A DNA stretch of 64,000 nt. Source: Marinobacter iranensis (lineage in GTDB: Bacteria; Pseudomonadota; Gammaproteobacteria; Pseudomonadales; Oleiphilaceae). The position numbers and the translations under genes are program-made. The notes beneath the pieces were generated by a model. The model saw only the letters and a program-made list of their open reading frames with translations. It was not told where the DNA came from and ran no database searches. The stretch is from contig NZ_JANCMW010000007.1 of assembly GCF_029207565.1 (NCBI RefSeq), positions 124,001-188,000 of the forward strand. Reading direction: 5' to 3'. Positions 1 through 9,897 of this stretch are shown here, piece by piece (within the stretch, counting starts at the first letter, position 1; every line of letters starts with the position of its first letter).

Positions 1-1382
1 AGTGTACGTTCGCCGCCATTCCGGCCCATTAACTGGATGGATACGGGCAGGTTGTGGTCAGTGAGGCCGGCTGGCAATGCGATAGCAGGGGCACCGGTGG
101 CGTTGGCCAGCGGGGTAAAACTCACATATCGGGTCAGACGGTTGAATAGGGTGTCGAAGTCAACGGACGGGCTCAGGTAGCCGATTTCAGGTGTTGTATG
201 GCCAAGCACTGGTGTCAGCACCGCATCGTAACCGGCCATGGCCCGAGCGTAGTCATGAGCAGACCTGTGCAGGCGCCAGAGTATGGCCGGCAGTTTGTAG
301 AACTGCTTTCTGAAGGCCTTGTCCAAACCCACGGTTAATCCGTCCAGCTGCGACCTGTCAAAACTCGGATGGATCAACCGCTTGCCGTTGGAACGCACGC
401 CAAACGCCAGCATTCCCCAGTAGAGTGCAAAATCTTCCGGAAAGGTTGAGGCAACGGGAACGTCCATCGGCTCTACCCGGTGCCCCAGCTTTTCCAGCAT
501 CCGCGCGGTGGTTTCAACGGCCTCCCGTGTGGTTACGTCCGTCGGGTGGCCGTTGATGGAGTCGATGACCAGGCCAATTCTGAGGGGGCGGCTTCCTGGC
601 CCTTCCACTTTGCCGATAGGGGGCAGTTTCGGATTCCGGAAATAACCTTCGGCTCCAGAGTAGAAATTGACGGTGTCCCTTACCGTGCGCGTGACGACGC
701 CATCGCTGACAATGTTGATGGGCAGCGATTTCGCCGCGTCGTTGTCGATCAGCCGGCCCCGGCTGGGCTTCAGGCCCACCAGCCCGCAACAGGCCGCCGG
801 GATGCGGATCGAGCCGCCGCCATCATTGGCATGGGCTATGGCAATAACCCCGGCGGCAACCAGGGCCGCGGAGCCCCCTGAAGAGGCCCCGGTGGAGTAT
901 CGCAGATTCCAGGGATTGCGGCTGGGAGTGCCGTGGGCCGGCTCCGTGGTGGCGTTGAAACCGAACTCGGGCAGGGTGCTCTTGCCGAAACAGACCAGGC
1001 CCTGGGCCAGTAACTGATGGGCGAAGGGGCTGGTTTTACCCAACGGCGCAGGTTGGATGGCGGCAGTGCCGTGGGACGTCGGAAACTTTTTTACATCGGT
1101 GTTGTCCTTGATCACCGTGGGTACACCCGCAAACATACCGGGGCCGGCTCGTGCGGACGACGCCTCTTCCGTTGTTATTTCGGCACCTTCGTCCGGAATC
1201 GGGGTGACCAGGCCATGGATAACGGGTTCGACCTGCCGCGCCCGGGCAAGGGTTGCCAGCAGGACTTCGTGCGGGGAAGCCTCGCCTTTCTGGATCAGTG
1301 TGGCCAGTGCAGTGGCGTCGTGATGGCCAAGCAGGTCGTCACTGAAGGTGTGCAATGAGTGCGGATGTTGTTGTGCGGTCAA
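1..1382 (-). CDS. Amidase signature family enzyme (C-terminus beyond window)
   Basis: Hydrolyses a carbon-nitrogen amide bond; the substrate cannot be told from sequence. The Ser-cisSer-Lys triad is visible: Lys92 in VIKDN, the cis-Ser in GASSGGSAAL near residue 167, and the nucleophile Ser191 in DGGGSIRIP. The reading frame is open to the left edge, so about 460 residues are present and the end is missing. I place the start at a TTG (1380-1382) because a GGAG lies 8 bases upstream and an in-frame stop lies just before it; there is no ATG in that stretch. Some relatives are GatA subunits, but no gatB or gatC is adjacent, so a stand-alone amidase is more likely. Confidence 0.87.
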   Translation of the reverse strand, partial: MTAQQHPHSLHTFSDDLLGHHDATALATLIQKGEASPHEVLLATLARARQVEPVIHGLVTPIPDEGAEITTEEASSARAGPGMFAGVPTVIKDNTDVKKFPTSHGTAAIQPAPLGKTSPFAHQLLAQGLVCFGKSTLPEFGFNATTEPAHGTPSRNPWNLRYSTGASSGGSAALVAAGVIAIAHANDGGGSIRIPAACCGLVGLKPSRGRLIDNDAAKSLPINIVSDGVVTRTVRDTVNFYSGAEGYFRNPKLPPIGKVEGPGSRPLRIGLVIDSINGHPTDVTTREAVETTARMLEKLGHRVEPMDVPVASTFPEDFALYWGMLAFGVRSNGKRLIHPSFDRSQLDGLTVGLDKAFRKQFYKLPAILWRLHRSAHDYARAMAGYDAVLTPVLGHTTPEIGYLSPSVDFDTLFNRLTRYVSFTPLANATGAPAIALPAGLTDHNLPVSIQLMGRNGGERT

Positions 1383-1560
1383 GGCAGGTACTCCGTGTCA
1401 GCTCCGGAACAGAGTTTACTGTATACAAAGCCGAAACGTGATGATATGTCATATCAGGAAATTGCATCGCAGTTCATAAAAAAGTAAAAATCCGGTTTCC
1501 CGTGCCCGTATCAGGCTATAAGCTTGTTTTTGCGCACAATTACCATAGTAAGCGAATTTC

Positions 1561-2187
1561 ATGGTTTTTCTGGATACTTTCGACACATTAGCCGAGCCAC
1601 TGGTCCGTTATTTCCTCGGTATTTTTTTCCTGATGATCGGCCTCCAGTTCACCGCTCGCAGCCTCGGTCTCTATGCGAGGATGGGGTTTTCCTTTGTCAA
1701 TTATGGCGAGCGGGCGTCTGCCGGCTGGTGGCATCGGCACATCTTCAATGTATTCCGTGCCGTGATCCTGGCGGTGGTTGTGGTGCGTATCTTCGTGGAT
1801 ATCGACCCCTGGCTGGGGGTATTCGGCTCGCTGTATCACGGGCCTGTTCTGGCGACAGGGACGGCGTTTCTGTTGCTGTCGTTCAGCCTCGTCAATTATC
1901 TCCAGGCGTACATGCATGAGGACTGGCGTTCGGGCGTCGATCCGAAACAGAACCGACACCTGCTCACAGGTGGCCCCTACAGCCGTAGCCGTAATCCGGT
2001 ATTCATGGCGGTCATGCTGGGCCAGTTGGGTTTTTTCCTGGCACTGCCTTCGGCGTTCTCACTGATATGCCTGATTGCGGGCGTGACAGTATTGATGCGA
2101 CAGGCAAGGGTGGAGGAAAAAGCACTCGCCAAACTCTTCGGTGATGCCTACGAAGCGTATCGCAGGCGAGTGCCGCGCTGGCTCTGA
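1561..2187 (+). CDS. Membrane methyltransferase of the isoprenylcysteine/phospholipid (ICMT/PEMT) type
   Basis: Integral membrane protein of 208 residues with about five hydrophobic segments. The C-terminal half carries the family signature: GPYSRSRNP near residues 138-146, then a VEEKALAKLFGDAY-like block and an ending VPRWL. In this family these residues bind S-adenosylmethionine, and substrates are lipids, isoprenylated groups or small thiols. The bacterial members mostly have no assigned substrate. It stands alone, divergent from the amidase and convergent with djlA, with only 20 bases between the two stops. Family assignment is good; the reaction is unknown. Confidence 0.72.
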   Translation: MVFLDTFDTLAEPLVRYFLGIFFLMIGLQFTARSLGLYARMGFSFVNYGERASAGWWHRHIFNVFRAVILAVVVVRIFVDIDPWLGVFGSLYHGPVLATGTAFLLLSFSLVNYLQAYMHEDWRSGVDPKQNRHLLTGGPYSRSRNPVFMAVMLGQLGFFLALPSAFSLICLIAGVTVLMRQARVEEKALAKLFGDAYEAYRRRVPRWL

Positions 2188-2207
2188 GCCAGGTGTGTCG
2201 GGGCTGG

Positions 2208-2978
2208 CTATTTGCGGGCTTCCTTGATCACATCGTAGGCGTGGCTGATTTCCCGCGTGCGCTCTTCCGCCATTTCCCGCATGCTTTCCGGCAGGCCCCG
2301 CCCGGCCAGTTTGTCCGGATGATTTTCACTCATCAGCTTGCGGTAGACTTTCTTGATTTCCGCATCACTTGCCGTGGGAGAAACACCCAGCGCCTTGTAG
2401 GCGTCGTCAATCTGGCTTGCGGAAGACGCCTGTCCAGAGGCACCGGCCTGGCCGGCGTGGGCGCCGCGCAACATGGCCTCAAGTTGGTCCACCTGGGCTT
2501 CGGGTAGCCCCAGGCCGCGGGCAATACGCACCAGCATTTCGTGTTCAGCCGGATGGACCACGCCATCAGCGGCAACAGCGGACACCTGAACTTGCAGGAA
2601 CATCTGCAACAGAGCGGACTGGCGGCCGCTAACCCTCAGGAAATGCTGCAGTTCCGCATCCAGGTCAAAATCGTTGGCCTTACCCCGGTTGAAGGCGGCC
2701 TTGGCGCGCTCCCGATGTTCACCTGAAAGGCGGAACCGGTCGAACAGGCGCTCCGCCACCTGTATCTCGTCGCGGGTAACAACCCCGTCCGCCTTGCACA
2801 AGGCGCCCATCACCGCAAACACGGATTCCAGGAAGTCTGTCTGCACATTGCGCAGTTTCTGCCAGAGGCGGCTCTTGATATAACGGGTGAGTAGCGCACC
2901 GGCAACCGCACCAATCAGTAATCCGGGAAAGCGGCCAAAGAGGTAGCCGATCAAACCGCCGATAAACAGGCCGAACAT
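2208..2978 (-). CDS. djlA: Co-chaperone DjlA (TerB-like plus J domain, membrane anchored)
   Basis: Stimulates the ATPase of DnaK from the inner membrane. Domain order: a glycine-rich transmembrane anchor (residues 1-32, GLFIGGLIGYLFG), a TerB/DjlA central domain (about 50-165), a short Gly/Ala/Ser linker, and a C-terminal J domain (about 190-256) with the obligatory HPD at 220-222. The length of 256 residues is usual for DjlA. The glycine-rich anchor is characteristic and separates it from soluble DnaJ or CbpA. An AAAGGA sits upstream of the ATG. It is monocistronic here. Confidence 0.9.
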   Translation of the reverse strand: MFGLFIGGLIGYLFGRFPGLLIGAVAGALLTRYIKSRLWQKLRNVQTDFLESVFAVMGALCKADGVVTRDEIQVAERLFDRFRLSGEHRERAKAAFNRGKANDFDLDAELQHFLRVSGRQSALLQMFLQVQVSAVAADGVVHPAEHEMLVRIARGLGLPEAQVDQLEAMLRGAHAGQAGASGQASSASQIDDAYKALGVSPTASDAEIKKVYRKLMSENHPDKLAGRGLPESMREMAEERTREISHAYDVIKEARK

Positions 2979-3035
2979 GGCAGTGTCCTTTTCAAGTGTT
3001 TAAAACTGCGCAAAGTATACGGGGGCGAAAACATC

Positions 3036-3689
3036 ATGACCATGGACCTTTTCGAACAATTACCACCGAAATTATGGGTCGAACCGCTCTGTGAAGGGGC
3101 GGTTGTTCTACGCCGGTTTGCCAGCGCCCCCGCTACCGACCTGCTGGTGGGGATTGAGCAAGTGGCGGAACAGGCACCATTCCGGCAGATGCAGACACCG
3201 GGCGGCCATACCATGTCAGTCGCCATGACCTGCTGTGGGCCCTGGGGCTGGGTAACGGACGCAAAAGGGTACCGGTACCAGCAGAACGACCCACTTTCAG
3301 GGGAACTCTGGCCATCCATGCCAGCGTCGTTTCAGGCGCTGGCTGCAGAGGCGGCCGGAATGGCGGGTTATGGCAGCTTTGAGCCGGACTCATGCCTGGT
3401 GAACCGGTATTCGCCTGGCGCTAAAATGGGCCTCCATCAGGATAAGAATGAAGAGGATTTTGACCAGCCCATTGTTTCTGTCTCCCTGGGCACGCCGGTG
3501 AGCTTCCAGTTTGGCGGCCTGCGGCGGGGCGACCGGCCGCAGCGAGTGCCCCTGGAACATGGCGATGTCGTGGTATGGGGCGGCCCGGCGAGATTGAGGT
3601 ATCACGGAGTGCTGACACTGAAGCACGCCGAACACCCGTTGACGGGTAGCAACCGTTATAACCTGACGTTCCGCCGCGCCCGATCATAG
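3036..3689 (+). CDS. alkB: Alpha-ketoglutarate-dependent DNA dealkylase AlkB
   Basis: Fe(II)/2-oxoglutarate dioxygenase that oxidatively removes methyl groups from 1-methyladenine and 3-methylcytosine. The iron triad is visible as His134-x-Asp136 (GLHQDKN) and His190 (RYHGV); the 2-oxoglutarate-binding arginines lie in RYNLTFRR (207-213). Length 217 is normal for AlkB. The start at ATG 3036 is the first in frame; a second ATG two codons on is possible. The gene overlaps the end of argP on the other strand by 34 bases. The window also holds tag and ada, two other alkylation-repair genes, but far apart. Confidence 0.92.
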   Translation: MTMDLFEQLPPKLWVEPLCEGAVVLRRFASAPATDLLVGIEQVAEQAPFRQMQTPGGHTMSVAMTCCGPWGWVTDAKGYRYQQNDPLSGELWPSMPASFQALAAEAAGMAGYGSFEPDSCLVNRYSPGAKMGLHQDKNEEDFDQPIVSVSLGTPVSFQFGGLRRGDRPQRVPLEHGDVVVWGGPARLRYHGVLTLKHAEHPLTGSNRYNLTFRRARS

Positions 3690-4555
3690 TTGGCAATAGC
3701 GTCTTCAAGGGTGGCAGTCAGCCGCTGCAACAGGTCGCCGCTGTGCCGCCAGAAATGCCAGTAGAGCGGAACCGTCAGTTCGTGGCCGGGTGCCAGGTTG
3801 ACCAGACCGCCGTTATCAATCCAGTGGTGGGCCTGGATCTGCGGGATCATTCCATAGCCCATGCCGGCCCTGGCAAGCTGGACAAAGCCCTCGGAAGAGG
3901 GACACAGGTGATAGGGGAAGCGGCCGTGATAGCCGCAACCGGCCATGAACCGGTGTTGAAGCTGATCATTGGGGCCGAAAACAATGGCAGGTGACGTGGC
4001 AAAGGCCTCTGGTGTGATGCCGTCGGGGAAAAACCGACGAACGTACCGGGGCGTTGCCAGAGGCATATAGGTCATTTCCCCCAGTGCCACGCAGCGCCCT
4101 CCGGCAATGGGTTGGCTGCTACTGCACAGGCAGGCAGCGACGTCGCCATCGCGCATTCTTTTCAGGCCCACATCCTGGTCCTCGATCACCAGGTCCAGTA
4201 GTAATCCTTCCTGGCTGCAAAAGTCTCCGACCACAGACGCCCACCAGGTGGCCAGGCTGTCGGCATTGATGGCGATACGCAGGCGCGTGGTGTCTTCCGC
4301 CAGGGCAGGAATGGTCTTGCGCAGGTCCCTTTCCAGCAACTGCACTTGCTGAAAATGATTGAGCAGCTTATTGCCCGCCGGTGTTGCCTGAAGTTCCGGG
4401 TGTCTGACCAGCACCGGCTGGCCAAGGCGCACCTCCAGTGACTTGATGCGTTGTGACACCGCAGACTGGGTAAGCCCGAGGACCTCGCCGGCGCGTTCAA
4501 ACCCACCATTTTCGATGACGGCGGCCAGCGCCTGAAGAAGCTTGTAATCCATCAT
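3656..4555 (-). CDS. argP: LysR-type regulator ArgP (IciA), activator of the exporter gene
   Basis: LysR family: an N-terminal winged helix-turn-helix (residues 1-60, with LTQSAVSQRIKSLE) and a periplasmic-binding-like effector domain. The opening DYKLLQALAAVIENGGFERAG closely matches ArgP, which in E. coli senses lysine/arginine and activates argO. The divergent exporter gene 83 bases away fits that role exactly. Start chosen at the first of two adjacent ATGs matching the family start; there is no strong ribosome site. The AT-rich gap between the two genes (4556-4638) should hold the ArgP site. Confidence 0.88.
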   Translation of the reverse strand: MMDYKLLQALAAVIENGGFERAGEVLGLTQSAVSQRIKSLEVRLGQPVLVRHPELQATPAGNKLLNHFQQVQLLERDLRKTIPALAEDTTRLRIAINADSLATWWASVVGDFCSQEGLLLDLVIEDQDVGLKRMRDGDVAACLCSSSQPIAGGRCVALGEMTYMPLATPRYVRRFFPDGITPEAFATSPAIVFGPNDQLQHRFMAGCGYHGRFPYHLCPSSEGFVQLARAGMGYGMIPQIQAHHWIDNGGLVNLAPGHELTVPLYWHFWRHSGDLLQRLTATLEDAIANYDRARRNVRL

Positions 4556-4638
4556 AAGCAAAATTCATGGGATATAAGGTTTATGATTTTTAAGTATAGC
4601 GTTTACCCCTTAAGCTTTCAGCAAATTCGGAGGGAACT

Positions 4639-5259
4639 ATGCTGACAAGTTATCTGACAGGGCTGCTGGTTTGCGGCGGTATCATCATCGCCATCGGGGC
4701 GCAGAATGCTTACATCCTGGGCCAGGCGATACGTCGGGAACACCACTGGTACTGCGCGGGTATCTGCATGACGGCAGACATCGTGCTGTTCACTGCCGGC
4801 ATGTTTGGGCTCAACGCGGCGCTCATGGCCGTGCCGGAGGCGCTGGAAATCATGCGTTGGCTGGGTGTGGCTTTCCTGGCCTGGCTGGCATGCCTGGCCT
4901 TTGCCCGAGTCGTAAAGGGGCGGCAGGGGCTGGATGCCCGGGAAGCGGACGTTTCAAGTCTTCGGACCGTGGTGCTGACAACCCTGGCGGTTACGTTGCT
5001 CAATCCCCAGGTTTATCTGGACACCCTGTTGCTGATTCCCGCCATTGGCGCCCAGCAGGCAAGCCCGCTGGTGTTTGTGGCCGGTGCCAGCAGTGCCTCA
5101 ATCATGTGGTTCTGCCTGTTGGCGTTTGGTGGGGCCGCCCTGTCCCCGTGGCTATCGAGCCCGCTGTCCTGGCGCTTCATTGATGGTGCAATAGGGTCGA
5201 TGATGGCGGTGATTGCCTTTCACCTGGCCAGCAACGGCCTGTCCGGGCCGGTCTCGTAA
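4639..5259 (+). CDS. argO: Amino-acid exporter ArgO/LysE type (arginine, lysine)
   Basis: LysE superfamily carrier of 206 residues with six predicted membrane segments. The opening GGIIIAIGAQNAYILGQAIRR is the diagnostic first helix of the LysE/ArgO branch (AIGAQN motif), distinct from RhtB. It probably exports arginine and/or lysine, including toxic analogues. A GGAGG lies 8 bases before the ATG. Divergent from argP, which in E. coli drives argO when arginine is high and is blocked by lysine. Directly after the stop there are two hairpins (5260-5273 and 5280-5301) without a U run. Confidence 0.86.
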   Translation: MLTSYLTGLLVCGGIIIAIGAQNAYILGQAIRREHHWYCAGICMTADIVLFTAGMFGLNAALMAVPEALEIMRWLGVAFLAWLACLAFARVVKGRQGLDAREADVSSLRTVVLTTLAVTLLNPQVYLDTLLLIPAIGAQQASPLVFVAGASSASIMWFCLLAFGGAALSPWLSSPLSWRFIDGAIGSMMAVIAFHLASNGLSGPVS

Positions 5260-5511
5260 AGACCGCCCGGTCTCCGGGCATGCCGGTTACTTTTCCGGCA
5301 TCGTTCTGGTATGCTTCGCCGCCTTTATTTCGCAGCCTATGAACCTACTTTAATGAACGTCTCCCCGACATTCCCGATGATCACTCCGCCCTAGCGCGCT
5401 ATGCGCTCCCCAGGTTAACTCCCTGAGTCTGTTACCCGGTATTCACCTTTGGTGAGTACGACCGATTTTTCTGTCTCGAATTTTTGCCCTCTCTGACTGG
5501 ATACCAAAAAC
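5260..5511 (+). other. 252-base region between argO and the SulP gene, with hairpins
   Basis: No reading frame of note. Two short stems follow the argO stop: AGACCG/CGGTCT (5260-5265 with 5268-5273) and ATGCCGG/CCGGCAT (5280-5286 with 5295-5301); they may end argO transcription although neither is followed by Ts. The remaining 200 bases form an unusually long leader for the SulP gene, with a small AGCGC/GCGCT stem near 5394-5408. I do not recognise a known riboswitch. Confidence 0.4.
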
Positions 5512-6999
5512 ATGGTGAACAAGCTTAAAGCCGACTGGCTCTCCAATATACGGGGCGATCTGCTCGCCGGCATTGTGGTTGCGCTGGCGCTGATTCCCGA
5601 AGCCATCGCCTTTTCCATCATCGCCGGTGTGGACCCGAAAGTGGGTCTGTATGCCTCATTCTGTATTGCCGTGGTGATTGCCTTCGTGGGTGGCCGCCCC
5701 GGTATGATCTCCGCCGCGACGGGAGCCATGGCGCTGTTGATGGTAACCCTGGTCAAGGAGCACGGGCTGGAATACCTGCTGGCGGCCACGCTGCTGACCG
5801 GCCTGCTGCAAATCGGCGCCGGCTATCTCAAGCTTGGCGGCCTGATGCGTTTTGTGTCCCGCTCAGTGGTGACCGGGTTTGTGAATGCCCTGGCCATACT
5901 GATCTTCATGGCGCAGTTGCCAGAGCTGACCAATGTGACCTGGCATGTGTACGCCATGACCGCCGCGGGCCTGGGCATTATCTATCTGTTTCCGCTGATT
6001 CCCGTGGTCGGCAGGATTCTGCCTTCTCCACTGATCTGTATCGTTGCGCTGACAGCATTCGCCATGATCTACAACATCGATATCCGCACCGTGGGCGATA
6101 TGGGGCAACTGCCGGACACCCTGCCAATTTTCCTGTGGCCGGATGTACCGCTGAACCTGGAAACCCTGATGATTATCCTGCCTTACTCGGTGGGGCTGAC
6201 CGTTGTGGGCCTGCTCGAATCCATGATGACCGCCACCATTGTGGATGACCTGACGGACACCACCAGCGACCGCAATCGCGAGTGCAAGGGCCAGGGCATC
6301 GCCAATATCGGCTCCGGCCTGCTGGGTGGCATGGCGGGCTGCGCCATGATTGGCCAGTCCATCATCAACATCAAATCCGGTGGCCGTACCCGCCTCTCCA
6401 CCCTGTCAGCGGGTGTTTTCCTGCTGGTCATGGTGCTGGTTCTGGATCAGTGGCTGGTGCAGATTCCCATGGCGGCGCTGGTTGCGGTGATGATCATGGT
6501 ATCCATCGGTACGTTCAGTTGGGGTTCTATCAAGAACCTGAAGGAACACCCGCTGTCCACCAACATCGTGATGGTGGTGACCGTTATCGTGGTGGTCGCA
6601 ACCCACAACCTGGCGTTTGGCGTGCTGGCAGGTGTGCTGCTGGCGGCCCTGTTCTTTGCCAACAAGGTGGGGCATTACATGCTGGTGACCTCCGAGTTTG
6701 ATGAAGCGACCGATACCCGAACCTACAACGTGGTCGGCCAGGTGTTCTTCAGTTCCTCGGAAAAATTCACGGAATCCTTTGATTTCAAGGAAGCAGTGGA
6801 TAATGTGGTGATTGACCTGACCCGGGCGCATTTCTGGGACATTACTGCCGTGGGCGCACTGGACAAGGCTGTTATCAAGTTCCGCCGCGAGGGCGCCGAA
6901 GTTGAAATCATCGGGTTGAATGAGGCCAGTGCCACGATCGTTGACCGCTTTGGAGTGCACGACAAACCCGACGCCGTCGAGCAGTTGATGGGGCACTGA
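5512..6999 (+). CDS. SulP family anion transporter with C-terminal STAS domain
   Basis: Secondary carrier for sulfate, bicarbonate or related anions. The first 390 residues are membrane segments, including the early [24 protein letters not shown] helix that marks SulP proteins and a GLLESMMTA stretch near residue 240. A STAS domain (about 400-490) follows. At 495 residues it is a compact member. The paired universal stress gene downstream is typical of marine SulP carriers thought to move bicarbonate with sodium, so bicarbonate is a reasonable guess, but sequence alone does not settle the substrate. Confidence 0.85.
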   Translation: MVNKLKADWLSNIRGDLLAGIVVALALIPEAIAFSIIAGVDPKVGLYASFCIAVVIAFVGGRPGMISAATGAMALLMVTLVKEHGLEYLLAATLLTGLLQIGAGYLKLGGLMRFVSRSVVTGFVNALAILIFMAQLPELTNVTWHVYAMTAAGLGIIYLFPLIPVVGRILPSPLICIVALTAFAMIYNIDIRTVGDMGQLPDTLPIFLWPDVPLNLETLMIILPYSVGLTVVGLLESMMTATIVDDLTDTTSDRNRECKGQGIANIGSGLLGGMAGCAMIGQSIINIKSGGRTRLSTLSAGVFLLVMVLVLDQWLVQIPMAALVAVMIMVSIGTFSWGSIKNLKEHPLSTNIVMVVTVIVVVATHNLAFGVLAGVLLAALFFANKVGHYMLVTSEFDEATDTRTYNVVGQVFFSSSEKFTESFDFKEAVDNVVIDLTRAHFWDITAVGALDKAVIKFRREGAEVEIIGLNEASATIVDRFGVHDKPDAVEQLMGH

Positions 7000-7075
7000 C
7001 ATGACACAAGCCAAGGAATTCAATGACAAACCCGGTCAGAATAACAACCATAATGATCACCAAGGCGAGGTTGAG

Positions 7076-7927
7076 ATGCTACGAGTAGTTGCCTGTATCG
7101 ACGGCTCCAGGGCTGCACCGGCGGTGTGTGATTACGCCGCCTGGGCCAGCAAGCACATGGAAACCCCCATGACACTGCTGCACGTGCTGGACGAGGAACG
7201 CTACCCGACAGAGCCGGACCTGGCCGGCAATATTGGCCTGGGTAGCCGCGAACAATTGATGGACGAACTGGCCGAGCTGGATCGCAGGCGTTCGAAACTG
7301 GCTCTGGAACATGGTCATCACATGCTGGATGAGGCTGAAGACCGCGTGAAGTCGCTGGGCATCGACGATGTGATCAAGCGCCAGCGCCACGGTGACCTCA
7401 CCGAGTCCCTGCTTGCGCTGGAGAATCAGACCCGTTTGCTGGTGATGGGGCTTCACGGTGAAAGCAGCTCGGACCGCGACGTGCATGTGGGCAGCCAACT
7501 GGAAACCGTGATTCGCAGCGTCCACCGTCCGATTCTCCTGGTGCCGGATGAATACCAGCAGCCCAAAAGCGCCATGCTGGCGTTCGATGGCAGCGCCACC
7601 GCCTTCAAAGGTGTGGAATTGCTGGCCGGTAGCCCGGTCCTGAAAGGAATGCCGATCCACCTGGTGATGATCGGGCCGGACACCAATGATCGCTGGGAAC
7701 AGCTCAAAAGAGCCGAGAAGATGCTTGGCGAGCTTGGCGCCGAGATTACCCTGGCCATCCGAGCAGGCGATGTGGAACCGGCCCTCCACGCCTACCAGGA
7801 AGAGCACAACATCGACATCCTGGTGATGGGGGCTTACGGTCACTCGCGGATTCGTCAGTTCCTGGTGGGAAGTACCACCACAACCGTGCTGAAAACGGCC
7901 AAAAAGCCTCTTGTGATCCTACGCTAG
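7076..7927 (+). CDS. Universal stress protein with two Usp domains in tandem
   Basis: Two UspA-like domains of about 140 residues each. The second has the ATP-binding pattern GAYGHSRIRQFLVGSTT near the C-terminus; the first has a related GLHGESSSDRDVHVGSQ. I chose ATG 7076 because it has GGCGAGG upstream and begins directly with the conserved LRVVACIDGS strand. The frame is also open from an ATG at 7001, one base after the SulP stop, which would add a 25-residue Asn/His-rich tail. Co-transcribed with the SulP gene, so probably tied to its activity or to the same stress. It overlaps the tail of the ydiJ remnant by four bases. Confidence 0.8.
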   Translation: MLRVVACIDGSRAAPAVCDYAAWASKHMETPMTLLHVLDEERYPTEPDLAGNIGLGSREQLMDELAELDRRRSKLALEHGHHMLDEAEDRVKSLGIDDVIKRQRHGDLTESLLALENQTRLLVMGLHGESSSDRDVHVGSQLETVIRSVHRPILLVPDEYQQPKSAMLAFDGSATAFKGVELLAGSPVLKGMPIHLVMIGPDTNDRWEQLKRAEKMLGELGAEITLAIRAGDVEPALHAYQEEHNIDILVMGAYGHSRIRQFLVGSTTTTVLKTAKKPLVILR

Positions 7928-9897
7928 GTGACGTCAACCGGAACGGCCGGTGCTGCCGACTGCACCTTGGCCAGCAGTATCTGGGCCGGATGTGGGATCT
8001 GTTGGCTGTCGAAGCGCTTTACCTGGCTGCGGCAGGAATAGCCGGTGGCGGTCAGGTTACCGGCGTTCTCCGGATTGTTGACCACTTCCGACCAGCTCAG
8101 TTGGTAAATCTGCCGGGAAGTCGACCGGTTATTGGTTTCATGGCCATAGGTACCGGCCATACCGCAACAACCTACGCTTTCCTGGGTCAGCGTCTGGCCA
8201 AGCGCAGAAAAGATCGTCTGCCAGTCGCGGATGGAGCCGGCGGCGCTGGTCTTTTCCGTGCAGTGTGCCAACAGCTTGTAGGCGCCTGACGGCAGATCCA
8301 GATTCCGTGCCTTGATGTGTTCCGTCTGCTGCGCGAGCCATTCCTGAATCAACAGCACCTGCGGCACATTGTTTCCTCCCAGAAGCTTCGTATACTCCTG
8401 TCGATAAGTCAGCGTCATGGAGGGATCGACGCCGATAAAGGGTATCTCGAAAGCCTCCAGAGTCTTCAGCATCCGCGTGTTACGCCGGGCTGCACTTTCA
8501 AATGCTTTCAGAAACCCGTGTACCTGTAGAGGCTTGCCATTGGGCCTGAACGGCGCCACGAACACCTGAAAATCCAGCTCGCGCAGCAGCTCGATGATGT
8601 CCATGACCAGTTGCGACTCGAAATAGCTGGTGAAGGCATCCTGCACCAGGATGACAGATCTGGCGCGCTGGGCTGGTGTCAGTTTCCCGAGCGTATCGGG
8701 TATTGCCCAGTCCACACCCCATTGTGCCAACTGCCGTGCCAGGTTTTTCCTGCAGATTTCCGGGCTGTCTACCATGCCCACTCGCTTGCGCAGGAAACTC
8801 CTCAGCATCGGGTTGCGCATGGCCCAGTTATAGGGTGCCGGCCACTTCGCCAGATAGGGAATCAGGTACTCCAGCGCGCCAATCAGATAGTCCTTGCCGG
8901 GGCGCAGGTAGCGGCTGTAGTACAGCTCCATGAACCTGGACCGGAAATCCGGCACGTTCACCTTGATGGGACACTGGGACACGCAGGATTTGCAGGCCAG
9001 GCAGCCAGCCATGGCGGTTTGCAGCTCATGGGAGAAATCCTCCTGACCAAACCAGCGCTTGCCCAGGGTGTTTTTCAGGCGCGGGAAGAACGATGCCACA
9101 AATGGGGTTTTCCTGACGTGCTCGCTTTCCGTCAGCGGGTCCACGCCCCGAACCGCCAACTGCCTCAGCCACTCACGGGTTAGCGACGCTCGCCCCTTGG
9201 GCGAATGAATACGCTGGCGAGTCGCTTTCCAGGAGGGGCACATGGCGTCGTAGGGATCGTAGTTATAGCAGGCGCCATTGCCGTTACAGCTCATCGCGCT
9301 GTCGTATGCTTCCCGCACCGGCGACGGCACCTGACGATCTTGTTGACCCCGTGTGGGGACGCCATCGATCTTCAGCAGTTCCGCACCGTCAATGGCGGGG
9401 GTAGCGATCTTACCGGGGTTGAGCTGGTTGCGTGGGTCGAACGCCGCCTTGATGCGCTGCAGGCTGGGGTAGAGCGGCCCGAAGAATTCAGGTGCATACT
9501 CCGAGCGAACGCCTTTGCCATGCTCACCCCACAGCAACCCCTTGTACTTCCTGGTGAGCCTGACGACCTCGTCGGTAATGCGACGGATCAGGGGCTCCTG
9601 TTCGGGGTCCTTCATGTCGAGCGCCGGGCGCACATGCAGCACTCCGACATCCACGTGGCCGAACATGCCGTATTCAAGCCCATGCTCATCCAGCACTTGC
9701 CGGAATTCCGCTATGAAATCCGCCAGGTTTTCGGGTGGTACGGCGGCATCTTCCACGAACGGGATGGGGCGTCGTTCGCCTGCGGTATTGCCCAGCAATC
9801 CCACGGCTTTCTTGCGCATTGCCCAGATCTTATTGATCTCGTCATCACCATTAAGCCAGGGTATAACCGAAACTCTTGCCCTGCTGCCCGGCCACAC
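7924..9897 (-). pseudogene. ydiJ: YdiJ-type FAD/Fe-S dehydrogenase, C-terminal part (downstream of frameshift)
   Basis: This frame holds the end of the FAD-linked oxidase domain and the Fe-S part of a protein normally encoded by one gene of about 1000 codons. Recognisable blocks: KIWAMRKKAVGLLGNTAGE right after the break, VDVGVLHVRPALDM, GEHGKGVRSEY, a first cysteine group (CNGNGACYNY...MCPSW), the ferredoxin motif CLACKSCVSQCP, and the late GCCGMAGTYGHE of the CCG domain. Homology starts near 9857; the residues before it (from an ATG at 9897) are out-of-frame translation of the upstream part. Expected activity is D-2-hydroxyacid (D-lactate-like) oxidation feeding the respiratory chain. See the adjoining fragment for the break. 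Confidence 0.85.

Noticed and set aside
9845..9860. Programmed +1 frameshift in ydiJ
   Set aside because: The site GCT-TAA lacks a slippery P-site codon that could re-pair after a +1 slip, and no stimulatory element is seen; family members have one continuous frame.
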